A stretch of 64,000 nt of DNA from Neodiprion pinetum (lineage: Eukaryota > Arthropoda > Insecta > Hymenoptera > Diprionidae), in NCBI RefSeq assembly GCF_021155775.2, contig NC_060237.1, forward strand, positions 21,164,970 through 21,228,969. The letters run 5' to 3'. The position numbers and the translations under genes are program-made. This document shows positions 37,962 to 50,318 of the stretch, in pieces. The notes under the pieces are model-generated. The model was not told the DNA's origin, made no database searches, and was given only the letters and a program-made list of their open reading frames with translations. Within the stretch, counting starts at the first letter, position 1; every line of letters begins with the position of its first letter.

Positions 37962-38363
37962 ATGACGAACTCAACGCCAAAAATGAGCGACAAGATCGAG
38001 CGGCAAGGCTCGCCGAATGCCGGTGGTAAACGACACTCGAGGAACAATTCAATTAAATCGTCCACGTATTTTTCGAGCAGCAATCGACACAGTAGAAATT
38101 CTAACGGTCGTTCTAGCTGCAGTCCACCTTGCCCTGGCAAAACCAGAGGCTCCCCGTTAAGACAATCTCAATACGAGAGTCCCCGGGGCAGTCCGACCAA
38201 CAATTTTTATGCCGGGGCAAAGTTTTCGGAACCACCTTCACCTGCGAGCCTTCCAAAACCGCCCAGCCACTGGACGACAAGATTAATTTCCACCTGTAAG
38301 CAGGCAGAACACTGCTGCGATATCTCAAATCATCTTAAGATGATTCTGAACGTCCAAGCCTGA
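37962..38363 (+). CDS. PNRC2: PNRC-like (proline-rich nuclear receptor coactivator) protein
   Basis: A single exon encodes 133 residues. The diagnostic block NFYAGAKFSEPPSPASLPKP (residues 81-100), followed by PSHW, matches vertebrate PNRC1/PNRC2, including the SEPPSPS-type proline motif (89-96). The C-terminal NHLKMILNVQ corresponds to the family's LKTLLKVQ end; LKMIL (125-129) is an LxxIL variant of the LxxLL nuclear-receptor box. The N-terminus is basic and Ser/Arg/Asn-rich and looks disordered. In vertebrates PNRC2 binds nuclear receptors and also links UPF1 to the DCP1/DCP2 decapping complex. Either role here is by homology. A second in-frame ATG at 37983 has a better A-rich context than the first. 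The gene has its own TATA+Inr promoter. Length compares with 139 in human PNRC2. Confidence 0.85.
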   Translation: MTNSTPKMSDKIERQGSPNAGGKRHSRNNSIKSSTYFSSSNRHSRNSNGRSSCSPPCPGKTRGSPLRQSQYESPRGSPTNNFYAGAKFSEPPSPASLPKPPSHWTTRLISTCKQAEHCCDISNHLKMILNVQA

Positions 38364-39014
38364 TATCCCCCGATTCATGGGCCTTCGGTGTCGCTTTCGT
38401 ATGAATCCGAAAGGGTTACGGCAATTCAGGAAATAGCCGTACCATCACAAACCATTCCGACACTCTGCAGAGAGACTCTGATGGGCGCTTCAGCTGAGCA
38501 GGTACGAAAGAACGCTGTGGGTCGTATGCAACTCGTCCATACATATGACATCAAACTTCTTATATAAATAAACAGACAATTGAAAAGCAAAAAAAAAAAG
38601 CAAAAAAAAAAACAAACTCAAACCGAAGCGAACGTTATCATACGGTTACGAACATGTCTTACATGTTACTGTACGGGTATAAAACGCGAACTCTATATTA
38701 AAATATGTACATCGCATTCATTCATGAACAATATTGCATTACATTTATGCATTGACTACATACATACATACACACACACATACATACATACATTATTGCG
38801 TATATGCATTACAAACATTCGACACACCATATGCAGAAGAAAACAAAAGCATTACACGCATATTCATAATGATAATAACATTAATTAATATCACACCGTG
38901 TATAAAGATGTAAACATATGTATTTTAGATTACCCTATACTTAAACGCATTATTCTATTGTCTTGAGATGGTATAGATACATGCATACATATATACCTAC
39001 ATATATTCAAGTCT
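38364..39014 (+). other. PNRC-like 3' UTR and flank
   Basis: No gene. An AATAAA near 38564-38569 could end the transcript about 200 bases after the stop. A CATA/CA microsatellite occupies about 38757-38793. Confidence 0.4.
38757..38793. repeat. (CATA)n/(CA)n microsatellite
   Basis: An interrupted CATA tetranucleotide run with a central CACACACA stretch. Confidence 0.8.
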
Positions 39015-39462
39015 GCAGGGTCTTTCAAAATTATATTATTCATGTGTTCCAAACTGGTTGAGAGCAATCATTCAATTGGACCATGTATTTACTACTTTTC
39101 ATCTACTCAAGCACAATATTTTCAATTACTGCTGCGATGTAATATGTAGTACCTACAATGTGGTTCAATTCCATTTTATTTACCTTTCATTACAGAATAT
39201 TCAGATTTCATGTGATTTTGTTTCAAAAGTTTTCTTAAATTCACAGAGCACTACTTGGACCTGCTTTTCACTCAGTTTGGAATTATTTTATTTCTACATT
39301 TTCTTTAGTTTTTGTGTTTTTTCTTCCTTCTGTGTTTCTCCTCTGGTTTTTTTTTTTTTTTTTTTTTTCAGAGTCAAAGTACAAATCATACAAATTTATG
39401 AACTTGGATTTTGATTATTGTTTAATTTTGGTAACCGTTCATTTTTGGAACACCCTGTATGC
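39015..39462. mobile_element. possible decayed element with CAGGGT...ACCCTG ends
   Basis: The right end reads GGAACACCCTG followed by TA, typical of the outer end of mariner-like insect MITEs. A similar but mismatched inverted end, CAGGGTCTTTCAAAA, starts at 39015. The left flank is not TA, and the interior is T-rich without coding capacity. The pairing of these two ends is uncertain. Confidence 0.3.
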
Positions 39463-40742
39463 GCTAGAGGTGGAAAAAACCAGACGATATTTCTAAGTAG
39501 AAGCGTACCAACAAGGGCAGATTTTCTCGAAATTCCTTTTTGCTTTCATTACACTTCTCTTTTTTTTTCCCATTTTATTTTTCCGGTTTTATTTTCTTCA
39601 CATTGTTGAAATATTTTTATTTATTTTTTTTTTTTTTCTTCGCGCAAATTTGCAAAACTACTTGCAAAGCATATAAATTGTATAAGAGAAAAGTCATCGT
39701 GTGAGCAGATCCATGTTTAGGGGAGCATTTGAGGGTAAATATTGGATAAAGATGTTTAGATAAGTAACATGTTTACCCAAAAATTTGAAAATTTGTAGAT
39801 AGCATGAGAAAAAAAATATTAATTGTATAAATAAGGGTGGGGCATTAATTCAAGTAAGTGGCGTGCTAACTGTGATATTGCGGCGTTCACAGATTATAAT
39901 GTGAGAAAAAAACAAATAAAAGTAAAAAAAAAATATATATATATATACAGATAACTGTGATGCCGGATGACGCGTTATGTCAATGCTTGGAACTGATATT
40001 TATGGAGCTCCACTAGCCCACTGAACATTGGTTTGCTCAGGGCGTGAGTCTTTTAGCCCTTAGACTTCTCAATGGAAAACTGATTGCAATTTTCTCTATT
40101 CTAGTTGATGGAAAGAAAACTATTATAATATCTTTATATATTAAATATTATTTATAATTATATTATACGATATAATCACGCAAATTTCTTATTTACGGTA
40201 ATGACTACAATGAGCATCTGATTTTAATTTCTTTTCCTTTTATTTTTTTCTTTTTTTTTTCTTTTTTTTTTCATTTTGTTCGATTTTTAAATTTGTCAGT
40301 AAATGTTGATCTATAATTTCGCCATTTCTTTTATTCCATGGTAGTTTGGCAAAATTCTTTTAGTTTAATTGATATTGATTATGTATCTTCTATAAAATCG
40401 TATACGTATGTATATAAATATATTATATATTTATATACATTTGTGTCCGATTTATTCGAGTCTGAGTTATTAGGTCAAAGATGCAATTCTGGGTTTTGCA
40501 AAATTTGGTTCACAGTATAGTTTTTATTCTTTAGGGTGAAATTTTTAAGGGTATCTATAGTATCTGATATTCACACGGTACGATACATTGACTATTTCCA
40601 AATCTCATTCACTACATTCAATCCTGTTACAAAAATTGATGAGTCAAAAGCAATCAACCAACTAGCAAATCAAATCAGGCAGGTTAATTTCCAGCAATTT
40701 ATAATGATTGTAAATTCACTCTTATTCTCACTTTAGTCTCAT
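39463..40742. other. T-rich intergenic DNA, no gene seen
   Basis: Long T homopolymer tracts and AT dinucleotide runs. No convincing coding frame or RNA gene. Confidence 0.5.
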
Positions 40743-40950
40743 AAGGCTGAAGCTGGCAACCGGAGTTAGCAGCAAAATTTATTAAACTTTTTGGAAATAG
40801 AAAAATGCAGTTCAGTTTTATACTTATAATTCTACAAAAGTATTGGGGATTCGAGGTATTTCACAAAATTTTGATTTTTGGACTTCATTACCTTATGCGA
40901 ATAAATAATAAAACGTTTGGCTGTTAATTCTGGTTGCTAGCTTCAGCCTC
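40743..40950. mobile_element. MITE-like element with ~28-bp terminal inverted repeats
   Basis: The left end AAGGCTGAAGCTGGCAACC continues as GGAGTTAGCAG. The right end, read in reverse complement, is GAGGCTGAAGCTAGCAACC continuing as AGAATTAACAG. About 24 of the first 28-30 bases match. The 150-base centre is AT-rich and non-coding. I could not define a clear target-site duplication, so the superfamily is open. A decayed copy of the right end (TTGCTAGCTTCAGCATCGTC) sits at about 41773-41792. Confidence 0.6.
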
Positions 40951-41137
40951 GTTTTAATCTCAATGAATTATTTGCAGGTCAGTGAATGAAATTATTTGCT
41001 TTTTTAGCCTTGAAATGGTACTAATTTTGTCATTTCAATGATTCACACGATACCGATGAATTTATGATGAATTGAAGTATTTAATTTCGTGTTATTTATC
41101 TTTCTTAGTTGCTGGGAATTTACTTGACATTGTGGAA

Positions 41138-41184
41138 AAATGACTGTACCAATTATTTTGGAATAAATGTTGGTACAGTCATTT
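41138..41184. repeat. perfect 15-bp inverted repeat (47-base hairpin)
   Basis: AAATGACTGTACCAA (41138-41152) is exactly reverse-complemented by TTGGTACAGTCATTT (41170-41184) around a 17-base AT-rich loop that can itself partly pair. No flanking duplication seen. Confidence 0.65.
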
Positions 41185-41808
41185 CTTATCCAATTCTATG
41201 AATCACGAAAAGAAAGAATAGCTGCACAAGATTATTTGGCTAATTAAGACAAACGATTTGTTCTCTGCTTCAAGTCGATCAGAGACTTTAATTCCCCCCA
41301 CTAGTCGAAAGAAACGAATATTATTGATTTACCATTGTGTAAATAGCGATGCAAACGAATGCGCACGTCTGTCAACAATTAACTAAAATAATGTAATCAA
41401 AGAGAAGTAATGAAAAGAGACAATTTTTTAAAAATTTCTATTTTCACCGAAGTGATTGCTATGTCAATGAGCGCATCAGGTACACAAAGAAAGTGTTGGT
41501 ATCAACGATAATTTGGGGTTGAATATTGTTGCTCTATTTCTTCGCTGCAATGGTATTGTTTTGTAAGCTGTTGAATGAACAATGATGCTGTAACTAGTTA
41601 GCAAGTGATACCTGACTCTGATTAAGAAATCGCAAAGTTTCATATTTTCGTTTCAAATTATTCCAGTAACAACTCAAAATTGGCAAAATAGAATTAACAC
41701 ATTATTTAGAGAACTTTGTAATTATCTGCCGATTAATTCTTGATATGAGTGGGTCTCACCTTCTGCCTACCATTTGCTAGCTTCAGCATCGTCAATGAAC
41801 AAGGAGTA

Positions 41809-41867
41809 TTAACTCTTAGACTGCCGTAAAGTCTAAATATAGTCTCTGCCGGCAGTCTAAAGGTTAA
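41809..41867. mobile_element. ultra-short piggyBac-like MITE flanked by TTAA
   Basis: TTAA (41809-41812) precedes CTCTTAGACTGCCG (41813-41826). The inverted partner CGGCAGTCTAAAGG (41850-41863) is followed by TTAA (41864-41867). The 14-base ends match at 12 positions and start CYYTT, as piggyBac-type termini do, and TTAA is the obligatory piggyBac target. The whole unit between the TTAAs is only 51 bases, so it is either a minimal MITE or two tips left after a large internal deletion. Confidence 0.55.
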
Positions 41868-44800
41868 AACTGAGCAAAATGATACAAAGGAAACAATTCT
41901 CACTAAACTGTATAACGTACTAAAATTTGAACAAACGGTGTTCAATGTGCAGGGACAGATTTTGCCCACTGCATGTGTAATAGAAGTGATTCTCAGGCCC
42001 CATTGTTCAATCGTACCCAACACTTGGTCCCCGATATACACTTGGCCAAGGTCTATTGAATCACGATCAAATGAGAAAATTAGCTGTGATGATGACCCTA
42101 TAGGTACTACTAATTTTTAATTGATAACAGATCGATTTAGTAACAAAAGTAATTAAGTATGTATGTATAATGATAATAATTTTAATATTTGGATATAAGG
42201 TGATGATGATGATTTCTGTGCGTGTTCTAATCGCTAAAGGCGCACTACGGAGTGTGCGAATGTTGAAAAGGAGAGTTTAAGCTGTAATAATGAACTAGCG
42301 GATAATAATTGGCTGTATTTATGTGAAGGGAAGCTGGCAGACAATTTTTACATCACTGGTAAGCTTTCTTTTTCATAATTACATCCAAATTGCTATAGGT
42401 TTATATGCATTGGTAAGCTCTGGGCCATTACACCATACAAGTGCGACTACAATATTGGTTCCAAAAAATAATTACGATGACAACAAGTGTTCATTCTTAA
42501 TTTGCACAGATATATTTATCGAAACTTATGATCGAATCGATATGATTTACAAATTAGTCAAACAGCTATAACTTCAGTAGTCTTGGATTCTCTTATTTAC
42601 TTATTGGATGGAAATTTTTGATTGGGTCAACATATAAATTATGCTCTTGCGTCATTCTGATGAGGTTCAAAAGGGGATTCTTAACAACATTAACACTTAT
42701 TTAAACACTTGATGTAGGATCTGAGAATTGTTGGACATGGATATAATGTGAGAGATTATACACGGACCATGTAAATCACATTGAATGCTGTTGTACTATG
42801 TATTATAGCTACGTCTTTCAAACTTTCCTACAATGAATTTAAATTATTAATTCAAGACTATTGGTGTTTTTGTTTGAAATCGAATAATTTTCCGTGAATA
42901 ATAAAAGAAAAAAGGTAACATGAAATCGTAGGTCTAGCACTGTAACAAACTAAGGTCCAGTTTGCAAAGCCAATATTAATGTGATATTGTGACGTACAAA
43001 CAATTCATTGCAATGAACTCGAAACTGCAGGAGAATCACAATCAACACGCCGTGAATCTCTTGTTAATTGTCACTAGCCCCTACTTCAAGCTGTAATTTT
43101 TAGTATTATTGAGAATGAAACGACGAAAGTGTTAAAATGCATCGAAAGTTTTTTGATCTTTCAAGCATACCAGAACCAATAGTCAGATTTAATATATCTT
43201 TGAATTATTGATCACTTTTCAATGGGTACGAATATGTGGTAGAAATTGAATGTAAATTTATGAAGGCCGAAAAACAAATCAAGTACTTTTTCGCTTGCAA
43301 AGTTCTGTTTTTAATGACATGATTCGCAGACTTATTTGCTAAATTCAACCATACCAGGTGCTGAGTTACCGTCAAAGTAGCACTGTATAGTTTGAGCTAA
43401 TAACAATCAGTCATCGGCTGTTTGCGGTGAGACTGGTGCTATTTTGCCGGTAACTTTGGCATTAGCATTAGCAAGTTAGTCCATGATTTCCAATATTAAT
43501 TATAATGTTTTAAATGTTGTCCGAAAATATGTCTTGATTATGTTACAGAATCATAGAAATATGGGTAGGTCAAAGCTGTATTTACTTTAAAAACGGTGTG
43601 CTCAATGGGGGTTTGTGACGATACTACAATATCATATCATTCTAATCTATAAACGTGTTTTGAGTTTATAGTGGAATGACGAATAAGTGATTGTTTTTTT
43701 TTTTTTTTTTTTTTCTCTCCATTTCTCCTTTCTTTTAATACCAACTTTACACATACCTCTTGCAACTCTGTATGTCGACTGTTGTCAACGACAAAATTGC
43801 TTTGTTCTTTTTAAATTTGTACCAGGGCTCAGATTTTGAACAGCTTTATTTTAATGTAATGTATCGGAAACTGTGAACTGCGGAAGTAGACGATTCGAGA
43901 AAAAAATATGATTAGTTATGGTGTAATGAAAATAGACGTGCTGATTTCAATTCGTGAGACTGGCGCGATGAATAACAAACATTCGATGTATCTTCATAAA
44001 TTATAAATTTGCATATCTATGCGCAGCGACAATTTGTTCAAGCGACAGTACTGTATTCATTACATTAGGTGGAAAGACAAACCAAAGTCTATGTTCAGTT
44101 TTGTACTCATCAGCCGGTTAAACTCAAAACATGTTTTCATACAACCAAAAAATAAAAATAAAATTCAAATATGATACGATCAGGAACGCTGATTTGCAAA
44201 ACTGAATGTGGGCCAACATTCTCTCACAATACACTGGTTATTATATAAGCATTAAATTTAGGTTAAGTTTGAGGTAAAACTATGGTTTTAGATGCAGAAC
44301 AACATTTCCAACAAAATGTATTAATATATATGTATATGTATCGAGGGTGTTGAATGTTCCAAAACTGAATTCTGAAAATGACTCGTGTATGCGTAAGAGA
44401 TTTTATGGGAGGAAAATCTTCGAAACAATTTGGCCATTCTATAGTATATTTATTTTTAACTACGTTTTTTCCTTGAATTAGTAGTATTTTGTTCGCTTTT
44501 AGATTTTGTGTGCAAATGCATAGTTTAAAACGTTGCTGCGTTAAGGACAAGTCAACCAAAATACCAGTTTTTATTAGGCATTACGTATAAAATAACTAAG
44601 TTTATGTAAATGGACATGTCTATGGTTAATTGTAAGATTGAGGAGCTTTAAGCAAAGTGGAACAAGGGTTTCTTGCCTGCTGCGCAATAGGCAATGTACT
44701 GATTATTTTAATAATTAAGATTTGATTGTGTAACATATATATATATAATATCTATATATACATTGAAATATATATTATATATATTTACATACATGTTATA

Positions 44801-45244
44801 TCGCGTTCTTGTGTGAAGACGTTATCTTGAAACATTTAGAGAATATATCCAAGAAAATACAGTAAAAATATAGATGAGTCATAGCTTACATTACGAATTT
44901 AATATGGTTCATTCTGTGCTATATACATAAGTACATACAACACTTAGCTAAGTTTTTTTAACAGATTATTACACGATTAAACCATTTTTGTTATTATGGT
45001 TTTTTCCCCCCTTAAGAAAACGTCATTGTACAGAGCATTGTTTGAGTAAGCGTTGTAAAAAGTGAAATGAATAGGAAAGAAAGAAAGTTAATTTTTCCCA
45101 TGGGAATAATACAGTCGTAACATATTTTAAGTCAGTTTATATTGCAACCTTTTGTTTTGAACTCATATCTTCTGTGACTGTTTATTTTTAATCACGGTCT
45201 TTATGTCGAAGTACTTGGGTATTAAACGAACAAAATTCTGTATG

Positions 45245-45245
<1 letters not shown>

Positions 45246-45276
<31 letters not shown>
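45246..45276. repeat. (AT)n microsatellite
   Basis: Uninterrupted AT dinucleotide run of about 30 bases followed by GTATGTATG. Confidence 0.85.
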
Positions 45277-45285
<9 letters not shown>

Positions 45286-47610
45286 CGTATACACGTGGAT
45301 TTGTAAAACCAAATTTGTAAAGCAAGATTATCGAGACAAGAACCTGCAAGGAAGAAAAAAAAAATAACGAAGAAAAGCAAAACATGGAATGAGTACACGA
45401 GTGATAAAAATGCTCATGGAGAGGTTTGTTATGCGTAAGTATGCGAGCCCCTAGCGCATCGGATTGTTTTGAGAGTAAAACAGTACTTCTGTGTTTGCGC
45501 CGCCCATGCTTTACATGGATATTTTAAAGTCTGCGTTTTGAGCATACATTTGATTTGATACACCATTCGTTTAATCAAATCTACATTGGAATACCACAAG
45601 CTTTCTAATAAACTGCAATATTGGATGACTTGACTAGGAATATCCAGATTTCGTCAATATGGACTTCAAAACATCAAGAACATTAAGGAAAATTCTTATG
45701 TTGTACCTTACGTAACAATATTTACATTGAAGAATTGAATTATGCATGAAGATGAATGAAGAATATCCTTTGTACAATTGGAATACCATCTCAAAAATTT
45801 GTAAACTTAGCTATTCAAAAGATCATTCACCGAAACTGACCCGTCATGTTTTAGAACAGTTTTATAAAGGTAGGATGTATTTCTACCATTTAGTTGAATT
45901 CTGCAACGGTGAATAAATATCAATAAAAGTCATAAGAGAAAGTTGTATCATAGACGTAAGACAATGTTTTGTACAAGACTGCTGAACCAAAAGTATTTTT
46001 ACCAGAAAAATTGGAAAATAGAATGAATACTCCCTGGAAGTTTAAAGATAGGAAATATTTTATAATATAAATAATACTAAAATCTAAGTATTTCATTGAT
46101 ATGCCACAACGTTCCACACACTGCCATAAAGCAGCAGGCAGGCAAGACAGATCTACAGCACGTTTTAATCAACGCGAAGTGTAACACACAGTGCATTTAA
46201 GAAATCATGTACAAAATTATTCATCATTTTCAACGAATCATCTCGAAGAATGAAGTGGATTGGAGAGCGGATAGATTACGAGAGACAATTTCCAGAATTC
46301 AGCATTGAACCAAGAAGTGTGATCCAAAAAGCTGTAATTCGAGGATCCATGGGTTACAACGTGAGGCACCTGATGTATTTCTGTAAAATATATGTGAAAA
46401 AAAGAGGAAGGAAAGAAGTGAAAAACAAGAGTGTTTAACGAAATCAATATGCGCCTAGATTCGTGGGATTCGCAAACATATATAAAAAAAGCAGTCCCAC
46501 GTCTAAAAGTGTTCACACTGAACACTTTTCAAAAGGCCACTTACGATGACACTTTCTAAGAAAAATACAGAAAAAATGGCTTTGAAAAGCAACAAAAAAA
46601 TAAAAATAAAAAAAATTGTAAAATAAGAAATGTGTAATAGGTCAAGTGAACCATCAAAAGCAGCAAGTGTCTTCCATCGACGTGCAATATTAAATCATTA
46701 TTCCACAAAATTCAAGTTACTGCTCTACAACTTGCTGCTGTCATGTAACTGAAGCTACCGTAAATGGAAAACCACTCAAGTTTTGCAGTATACTCAAAAA
46801 TCGTTAAACATCGCTGATCAAAAAATTATACGTACTTGAAATCGCAGTGCGATATGTGATATGTGAATGCTATATGAGCATTGATCTTGAATCAATGGTA
46901 TTGTAAAAAAATACAATGATAAAGCAAATTATTCGGAAGACCCAAACTAAAACCTACACAAATCCAAAATAATCTTTCATTTTAAAACTGCGTTAAATCT
47001 CTGAGAGGATGACATTTAAGAAAAAAAATGTTACATCACACATTTTGCAAAAATAAGCATAAGTTTTTACGAATATCTACATGTGAAAATGAAACATCGA
47101 ACACTCCTCCCTTCACCATTTACGACAAATGTGATGTTGAAGATTGAGCAACTGCATTTTGAAGATTCATTAATTATACATCCCGCCATGAGATACATGA
47201 TTCATAGATACAAAAACAATCTGATTACCCAAAGACAAATCACATTTTTACAATATCTGCCTAGTACCTATTATCACTTAACCAAATAACTGATAACCAC
47301 ATTGTTCATTACAAGCATCCACTACAAATATTCTAAACCCCCCTCCCCGAAAATTTCCCAAAACTATCGAAAAATTGTAAAACCCATTTAAGTTTGGAAC
47401 CTTTGTTACTTCACTTATCCCATGAAATCCCTCTGCATCCTATTTCCTTCAGGGCCCTTTTCAGGGCCCGCAAATGATTCTATGCAAAGAACAATCGCAA
47501 CTATCACGTTGTGTGACCCGCACATAAGTGCAAAATCTGTCCTTTTAAGGACAATTCTACACATCTGTTTGGAATACACAAACGAAATTCATCCAATTTT
47601 GGACTTCATG

Positions 47611-47660
47611 TGAAGGAAGAGAGGCAACGCTGAAGGAAGAGAGGCAACGCTGAAGGAAGA
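47611..47660. repeat. 20-bp perfect tandem repeat, 2.5 copies
   Basis: The unit TGAAGGAAGAGAGGCAACGC occurs twice without a mismatch, followed by half a third copy. This looks like a recent slippage or unequal-crossover product. Confidence 0.9.
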
Positions 47661-47898
47661 CTAACCGATGGCCTGGTGTTTTCTTGTCTAACAATAAAAA
47701 CTTGTCGAACTTGAGACCTGGTCCACAAAACTTTACTTCAACCGAGTGGTAAAGTATAAAATTTTCACCGTGGAATATCAAAGGTAATGTATTTTTTGAA
47801 AGCTATGGAGATAAAAATGATAAAATTTTGGACATTTCATGTCGGTTCAGTTAGTACAAGAAAAAGTTTGACAACAAGGTTTTTAGCTGTTGGTGAAA

Positions 47899-48464
47899 TC
47901 TGGAAAACTGGGAATTGTCAGGGAATTTGTACGCATCTGTAAAACCGGAAAATTTCGCGGAATTTGGATATGTGTCCTAAAATTTTTGTATTTTTTCCAC
48001 GCTAGTGTACAATTCTTTGAAATGTAGAAAATTACTCTCCTTGAGACAAGTGAGATGGTTAGTGTGAAAAGGGTATGATAAAAAATATCGCCTTTGGATG
48101 AATTTTAAGCATTGATAAATTGATGCTGAGCACTATGTAAAATTTATGAAAAATATAACCAAGTACTAAAAACAATTAATACCCTCAGATTGGTGTTTCT
48201 ACCTTCATGTTTCGAAAGAAGGGCGCATCCTAATCATCCGTTAGTTTCTTAAAATTGGAGTATTTATCGATATAATTGGTAAGTGATTTTAAAAAAAATT
48301 TAACTGTAAAAAATTGGATTATTTAACTTACGATGGAGACATCTGATGTTTAATTTTTAACTAATTTTCCTGAAAAAAGTGAGTTTATTAGAGAAGTTAG
48401 GTTGAAATCAGTCCTGGAAAATATCTGTTTTTGTCTGGAAAATTGGGAAATGTCAAGGAATTTG
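47899..48464. repeat. two copies of a 31-base dispersed repeat
   Basis: Segments at 47899-47929 and 48434-48464 both follow the pattern TCTGGAAAAyTGGGAAwTGT-CArGGAATTTG, with about 28 of 31 positions identical. They are direct repeats about 535 bases apart, with similar GGAAAAT-type sequence near both. They may be fragments of one repeat family. Confidence 0.5.
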
Positions 48465-49623
48465 ACCTATCATTGACACTACATACTGAATATAGTATTT
48501 ATTTTTTACTTAATTTCACATGTCTACAACGTCAAGAACAATTCTCAGATTTATGTAGTTTTGGTACTTGCTAGATCAATGTATATCCAAAGCGTGTTAC
48601 AAATAAGGAAACAGACGTTTTCCACCATATCATATCTGAAATTTGAAAATTATGTTACTCAATAATTTGAAATTATACGCTTTTAGTATTTGACAAAGAT
48701 ATTTCCTCGAGACATAACTGTACATGCCGGGCTGTGTCCCACTTTGATATTCTATAGCATAGGGAGTTGGAACCTGTTTGAAACTTCCAGTTCCTACTAC
48801 ATACATCGTCAGTGGCTACAAGAAGACTCGTATACAGCAGAGAATGTGTGGACTTTGCAAGCAGCTGAGCCATTGCGAAACGACGCAAAACTTGGATCTA
48901 CGTGTATGCTTTTCGCATATAAAATGGTTGTAAATATATTTGGTCAGAACAATAAGAGTAAATGTTTTTATGAATACATTCAGAAACAAAAAATATACGA
49001 TGGTAATAAATTCACCCAAAACTTGGGTATTCTTGTTTCTCATAGTTGAATATTCCCCTTGTTTTTTTTATACATGTTGTGACAACTGATCAAACTCAGT
49101 TAGGAATTTAGGTCATAGTTTTGTTTTCCTCCATTTGGGATAAGTGATTAACCGTTTGTAATTACGAGCACAATCAATGTTGGAAAAATATCTATCGGTA
49201 TACAGAAACATACTTGTTCCAATACAACACAGCTGCATTGATCAAAAACTCGTTTCAAGCCTGAAAAGTGTTTGATCACTTTCACCTTTCACGTATCTGA
49301 CTAACGCCAACTAACGCTCGTGGTAGAACAGTTGCTTACACAGCATGTAATAAGATATTAAAAAACGTTGCAAGTGGTGCCGTAATTTTTGATTCGTACA
49401 TTCACGGTTAATGTGTTTGTTTCACAGTAAATTTTACTGGTAATTCAGCTTAGATCAGTCGTATCCACATTTCCGCGATCCTTCTTCTCTTTGTGGCTAT
49501 GCATCCAGCATGTGGCCACAATTCCGTGGTTTTTATTCGTCATATGGCATTTTCAGTCGTCAGTCTGCGTAATGAATTTATTCCTGGGAATAATCTGCAG
49601 GAAACAGCAAATGAGTAAGAGAT

Positions 49624-49630
<7 letters not shown>

Positions 49631-49654
<24 letters not shown>
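49631..49654. repeat. (GA)n microsatellite
   Basis: Uninterrupted GA dinucleotide run, a GAGA-type sequence that could also bind GAGA factor. No promoter is evident next to it. Confidence 0.8.
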
Positions 49655-50080
49655 CTGGGTAATGCGTAAGACTGACAATGAGAAGGAAGCAACGATTAGT
49701 TCCGGCTAGTGTCAGCTGGAAGGGGAAAAAGTAAGTTGATAGAACTGTGACATGACGTCCCAACGCCGTTCTGCGTAGGTTTCCATGATTCTATCTGGAG
49801 TCCGAATGGGGAAAACCCGAATGAGTGTAGAGCGTACGGCGCATATTGATTGCTCAAACGTATTTTGGGAAAGATAGGAACTCAGTAGATTAATCGGTTT
49901 TCAATGTTACTTCAAACTTTATTGGGCCCGATTAATTTCATGGAATAATATTTGGGTACTGAAAAGCGGTAGAAAAAACTGAGTGTAGATCTTAATCGGT
50001 TTGAGTAATTTCTTTTAACCTGCAGAAGTGTTTCTTGGTGAGATCTAGATTGTAAATATTGATGGGCTCTATAACAAACT

Positions 50081-50107
50081 GTTGACTGAATATACTCTTC
50101 AGTCAAC
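50081..50107. repeat. 10-bp perfect inverted repeat
   Basis: GTTGACTGAA (50081-50090) pairs with TTCAGTCAAC (50098-50107) around a seven-base loop. Confidence 0.5.
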
Positions 50108-50318
50108 GAACGAACAATGCTACATATTGCACACAGCATTATCATTCCATTCACTGACGTCATACACGCGGGGACAATTAGTTTAAAAATCAGACTGGTC
50201 AGTAGTATGTAAGACCGTGGTAGCAACCTACCACCAGTAACTGTTATAGCGACTGTTGCTTATCATATATTCGGAATACTGATATCTTACTTTTTTTTTT
50301 AATATTCACTGATATCAG

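Larger units (their letters stand above)
41868..50080. other. gene-poor AT-rich region with dispersed small repeats
   Basis: About 8 kb without a convincing gene. Frames of up to 119 codons are present but open with TTG/CTG, overlap on both strands, and have AT-driven composition. Contents I can name: an (AT)n run at about 45246-45276, a 20-bp tandem repeat at 47611-47660, a pair of similar 31-base segments at 47899-47929 and 48434-48464, and a (GA)n run at 49631-49654. Distant exons of the 597-residue gene or unannotated ncRNAs cannot be excluded. Confidence 0.45.

Noticed and set aside
48690..49049. 119-codon plus-strand frame
   Set aside because: Opens with TTG, has an opposing 75-codon frame on the other strand, and shows no family resemblance.
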